A DNA stretch of 64,000 bases, from contig NVWP01000002.1 in NCBI GenBank assembly GCA_002733705.1, forward strand, positions 18,341 through 82,340, written 5' to 3'. Positions 62,343-64,000 of the stretch are shown here, piece by piece; within the stretch, counting starts at the first letter, position 1, and every line of letters begins with the position of its first letter. The stretch is from Henriciella sp. (lineage in GTDB: Bacteria; Pseudomonadota; Alphaproteobacteria; Caulobacterales; Hyphomonadaceae). The position numbers and the translations under genes are program-made. The notes beneath the pieces were generated by a model. It did no database searches. It was not told the DNA's origin and saw only the letters and a program-made list of their open reading frames with translations.

Positions 62343-62367
62343 AGCCTGCTGCCAGTCACAGACAAGG

Positions 62368-62404
62368 AAAGCCGGGTGTCATAATTTGGCCCCGGCTTTT
62401 TTTT
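62368..62404 (+). terminator. Terminator after pal
   Basis: A 9-bp stem AAAGCCGGG/CCCGGCTTT (62368-62376 with 62391-62399), 14-base loop, U8. Confidence 0.87.
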
Positions 62405-62449
62405 AGCTATATGTCCAGTCCATCGTATCGCCTTCCTGGAGCGCCTTTC

Positions 62450-63409
62450 ATGATCCGACCGGTTCTTGCCCTCGCTGCCTTTTCGCTTCTCGCCGTCCCC
62501 GTCGTCGAAGCCCAAGCGCAGCGTGCGCCGATCACCCGCGGCGCGACCAGCGGGGACCTTGCGACAACGGTAAGCCAGCTTCGCCAGCAGATGGCGCAGA
62601 TGTCGCTCGATATCGCGCGGCTGGAAGACGAGATCGGCCGGCTGAACGGTGAAATCGAAACGCTTGAATTCCTGCTATCGCAATCGCGCGACGAGTCGGC
62701 GCGCATGCAGGAGGATGACCAGCGTATCGGCGAGACGCTGCGGACCCTCAGCGAACAGAATGACCGCCTGCAGGAGCGTATCTCCGGTCTTGAGCGTCAG
62801 ATGGACGGGCTTGCCAGTGGCGCGGTGGAAGAAGGCGGCGAGCCGCGCGAGACCGCCGGTGCCCGCGCTTCCTCAGAGCCTTCGCGCAACCGCGCGGCCG
62901 AACGCGACGAGCCCCGCCAATCGGCCCGGTCTGAAGAGGCGCAGACAGCAGGCGATGAAACCGGCGGCAATCCCGGCTATCAGGGCTCTCTCGGCACGCT
63001 GAGCGCCAGCGAACTGCCCGGTGAGGCCGGACCGCTCTTTGCGGCGGCGAAGTCCCGCCTCCTCAAATTCGATTATGCCGGGGCCGAAGAGGCTTTCCGG
63101 GCCTTTCTGGATCGGTTCTCTGACGACCCGCAGGCAGGCGAGGCGCAATACTGGCTGGCGGAAACTCTCTTCCAGCAGGAAGCCTATGCTGAATCCGGCG
63201 AGGCATATCTGAAGATGATCCGCGAATATCCCGATGATGCGCGCGCACCGGATGCGCTTGTGAAACTCGCCCGCTCCATGCGGCTTGTTGGCGATACCGA
63301 TCGTGCCTGCGAGGCGCTGGCCGTGCTGCCGCAGCAATATCCCGACGCCTCCGGCGTGACCAAGAACCTTGCCGCCCTTGAGCGCACGCGTGCGGGTTGC
63401 AGCGCCTAG
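62450..63409 (+). CDS. cpoB: Cell division coordinator CpoB (YbgF)
   Basis: A 319-residue periplasmic protein with a signal peptide (residues 1-20), an N-terminal coiled coil (about 35-110, LRQQMAQMSLDIARLEDEIG), a variable acidic linker and C-terminal TPR repeats (about 195-310). It coordinates Tol-Pal and peptidoglycan synthesis during constriction. GGAG precedes ATG 62450. It follows the pal terminator and so may have its own promoter. Confidence 0.92.
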   Translation: MIRPVLALAAFSLLAVPVVEAQAQRAPITRGATSGDLATTVSQLRQQMAQMSLDIARLEDEIGRLNGEIETLEFLLSQSRDESARMQEDDQRIGETLRTLSEQNDRLQERISGLERQMDGLASGAVEEGGEPRETAGARASSEPSRNRAAERDEPRQSARSEEAQTAGDETGGNPGYQGSLGTLSASELPGEAGPLFAAAKSRLLKFDYAGAEEAFRAFLDRFSDDPQAGEAQYWLAETLFQQEAYAESGEAYLKMIREYPDDARAPDALVKLARSMRLVGDTDRACEALAVLPQQYPDASGVTKNLAALERTRAGCSA

Positions 63410-64000
63410 AAGACCATACGCCCGAGCTCATCGATGCGATGACGGATGGGGTGCAAGGCCCGGTCTGCCTCGCCGTGTCCGGGGGCAGCGATTCCATCAG
63501 CCTGCTTGACCTTGCAAGCGGATGGTCGCGCCAGTCGGGCCGCAATCTTCTGGTTCTCACAGTCGATCATGGCCTGCGGCCCGAAGCGGCCGGCGAAACC
63601 GAATGGGTGGCAGAGACCGCCCGCGCGCTTGGCCATGAGGCGCAGATCCTGCGCTGGACACCGGACAAAAGAAGCCAGAGCGCGGCCCGCACAGCGCGTC
63701 ATACGCTGCTGGCAGAGGCCGCGAGACAGGCGGGGGCAGGGGTCATTCTTCTGGGTCACACGCAGAGCGACGTCATTGAGACCCTGTTGATGCGTCTTGC
63801 GCGGCCCGCCCGCCTTGCCGGCGCCGTGGGTCCGCAGCCTGTGTCGGTCTCCCCGGTCTGGCCGGCCGGGCGCGATATGCTTATCGGGCGCCCCCTCATC
63901 GGCTGGCCGCGCCATCTGCTACGAGAGCGGCTGGTGCAGGCGGGGAAAAGCTGGGTGGACGATCCAAGCAACATCTCCGAGGCCTATGAACGTGTCCGGG
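63397..64000 (+). CDS. tilS: tRNA(Ile)-lysidine synthase TilS (3' truncated by window)
   Basis: An N-type ATP pyrophosphatase that makes lysidine at the wobble C34 of tRNA-Ile-CAU. P-loop SGGSDS is at 63478-63495, and GHTQSDVIETLLMRL and DDPSNISEAYERVR are family motifs. About 201 residues are present. The start is uncertain: TTG 63397 (overlapping cpoB by 13 bases) keeps the usual 27 residues before SGGSDS; ATG 63439 is the alternative. Order cpoB-tilS is conserved in alphaproteobacteria. Confidence 0.9.
   Translation, partial: MQRLEDHTPELIDAMTDGVQGPVCLAVSGGSDSISLLDLASGWSRQSGRNLLVLTVDHGLRPEAAGETEWVAETARALGHEAQILRWTPDKRSQSAARTARHTLLAEAARQAGAGVILLGHTQSDVIETLLMRLARPARLAGAVGPQPVSVSPVWPAGRDMLIGRPLIGWPRHLLRERLVQAGKSWVDDPSNISEAYERVR

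Overview
This window is dense chromosomal DNA from an alphaproteobacterium, most likely of the Caulobacterales/Hyphomonadales group (Hyphomonadaceae-like). The evidence is high GC, almost no intergenic space, many ATGA/GTGA start-stop overlaps, and Caulobacter-type lineage markers. Those markers are an RcdA-like DUF1465 protein with a DUF1192 partner, TrcR (DUF1013), DUF1178, DUF1674, a zinc-free L31, and a complete ybgC-tolQRAB-pal-cpoB-tilS cluster. Several promoters fit the Caulobacter housekeeping pattern (TTGACg-type -35, GCTANAWC-type -10). I saw no tRNA, rRNA, CRISPR array, insertion sequence, prophage or recognisable defence island, and no gene-free stretch longer than about 230 bases.

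Layout. 1-2350: 3' end of purU, a solo RibD-type deaminase, and a leftward DUF4164-zapA-glycosyltransferase operon. 2447-9816: central carbon and purine genes (tkt, an ABA4-like membrane gene coupled to purT, gap-pgk-fba, a DUF1272 zinc protein). 9879-17583: glutathione transferase, thiE, two DUF4282 membrane proteins, efp, an inositol-phosphatase family gene, an ABC exporter, rpmE, zapE and a rhomboid protease. 17656-23863: signalling and envelope genes (GGDEF-EAL protein, receiver with Glu at the phospho-site, acyltransferase, mechanosensitive channel, class A beta-lactamase). 23975-29786: secA, then divergently a parvulin-argJ-mutT-Flp pilin run. 29883-38507: epoxide hydrolase, small membrane proteins, second rhomboid, DUF1178, grxC, comF, methyltransferase, trcR, a CoaA-like kinase, a PAS-receiver protein and a quinone oxidoreductase. 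38623-49616: DUF1192-rcdA, HxlR regulator, HEPN-like protein, arsC, prolyl oligopeptidase, SDR, DMT transporter, epimerase, a Gly-rich secreted protein, sdhAF4-like and htpX. 49613-57581: rsmB, a glycine-zipper lipoprotein, rpe, heparinase-like, CapD-like and purH. 57585-64000: the Tol-Pal cluster running into a truncated tilS.

How genes work together. PurU releases formate from 10-formyl-THF, PurT uses formate for GAR formylation and PurH uses 10-formyl-THF, so three steps of purine one-carbon flux lie in one window. tkt/rpe and gap/pgk/fba cover the pentose-phosphate and lower glycolytic/gluconeogenic arms. zapA, zapE, Tol-Pal, RcdA-like and TrcR give the region a division and cell-cycle flavour. 

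The window is mostly core genome and I did not find a convincing new multi-gene system. The observations most worth a second look are: a CoaA-like gene that appears to have lost its start by a one-base shift in an A-run; arsC whose best-placed start is AUU or CUG; a receiver with Asp replaced by Glu; a PAS-receiver protein with no kinase domain; an orphan Flp pilin; a HEPN-motif protein; a compact GGTGCA repeat cluster; and divergent gene pairs that share a CATG start.
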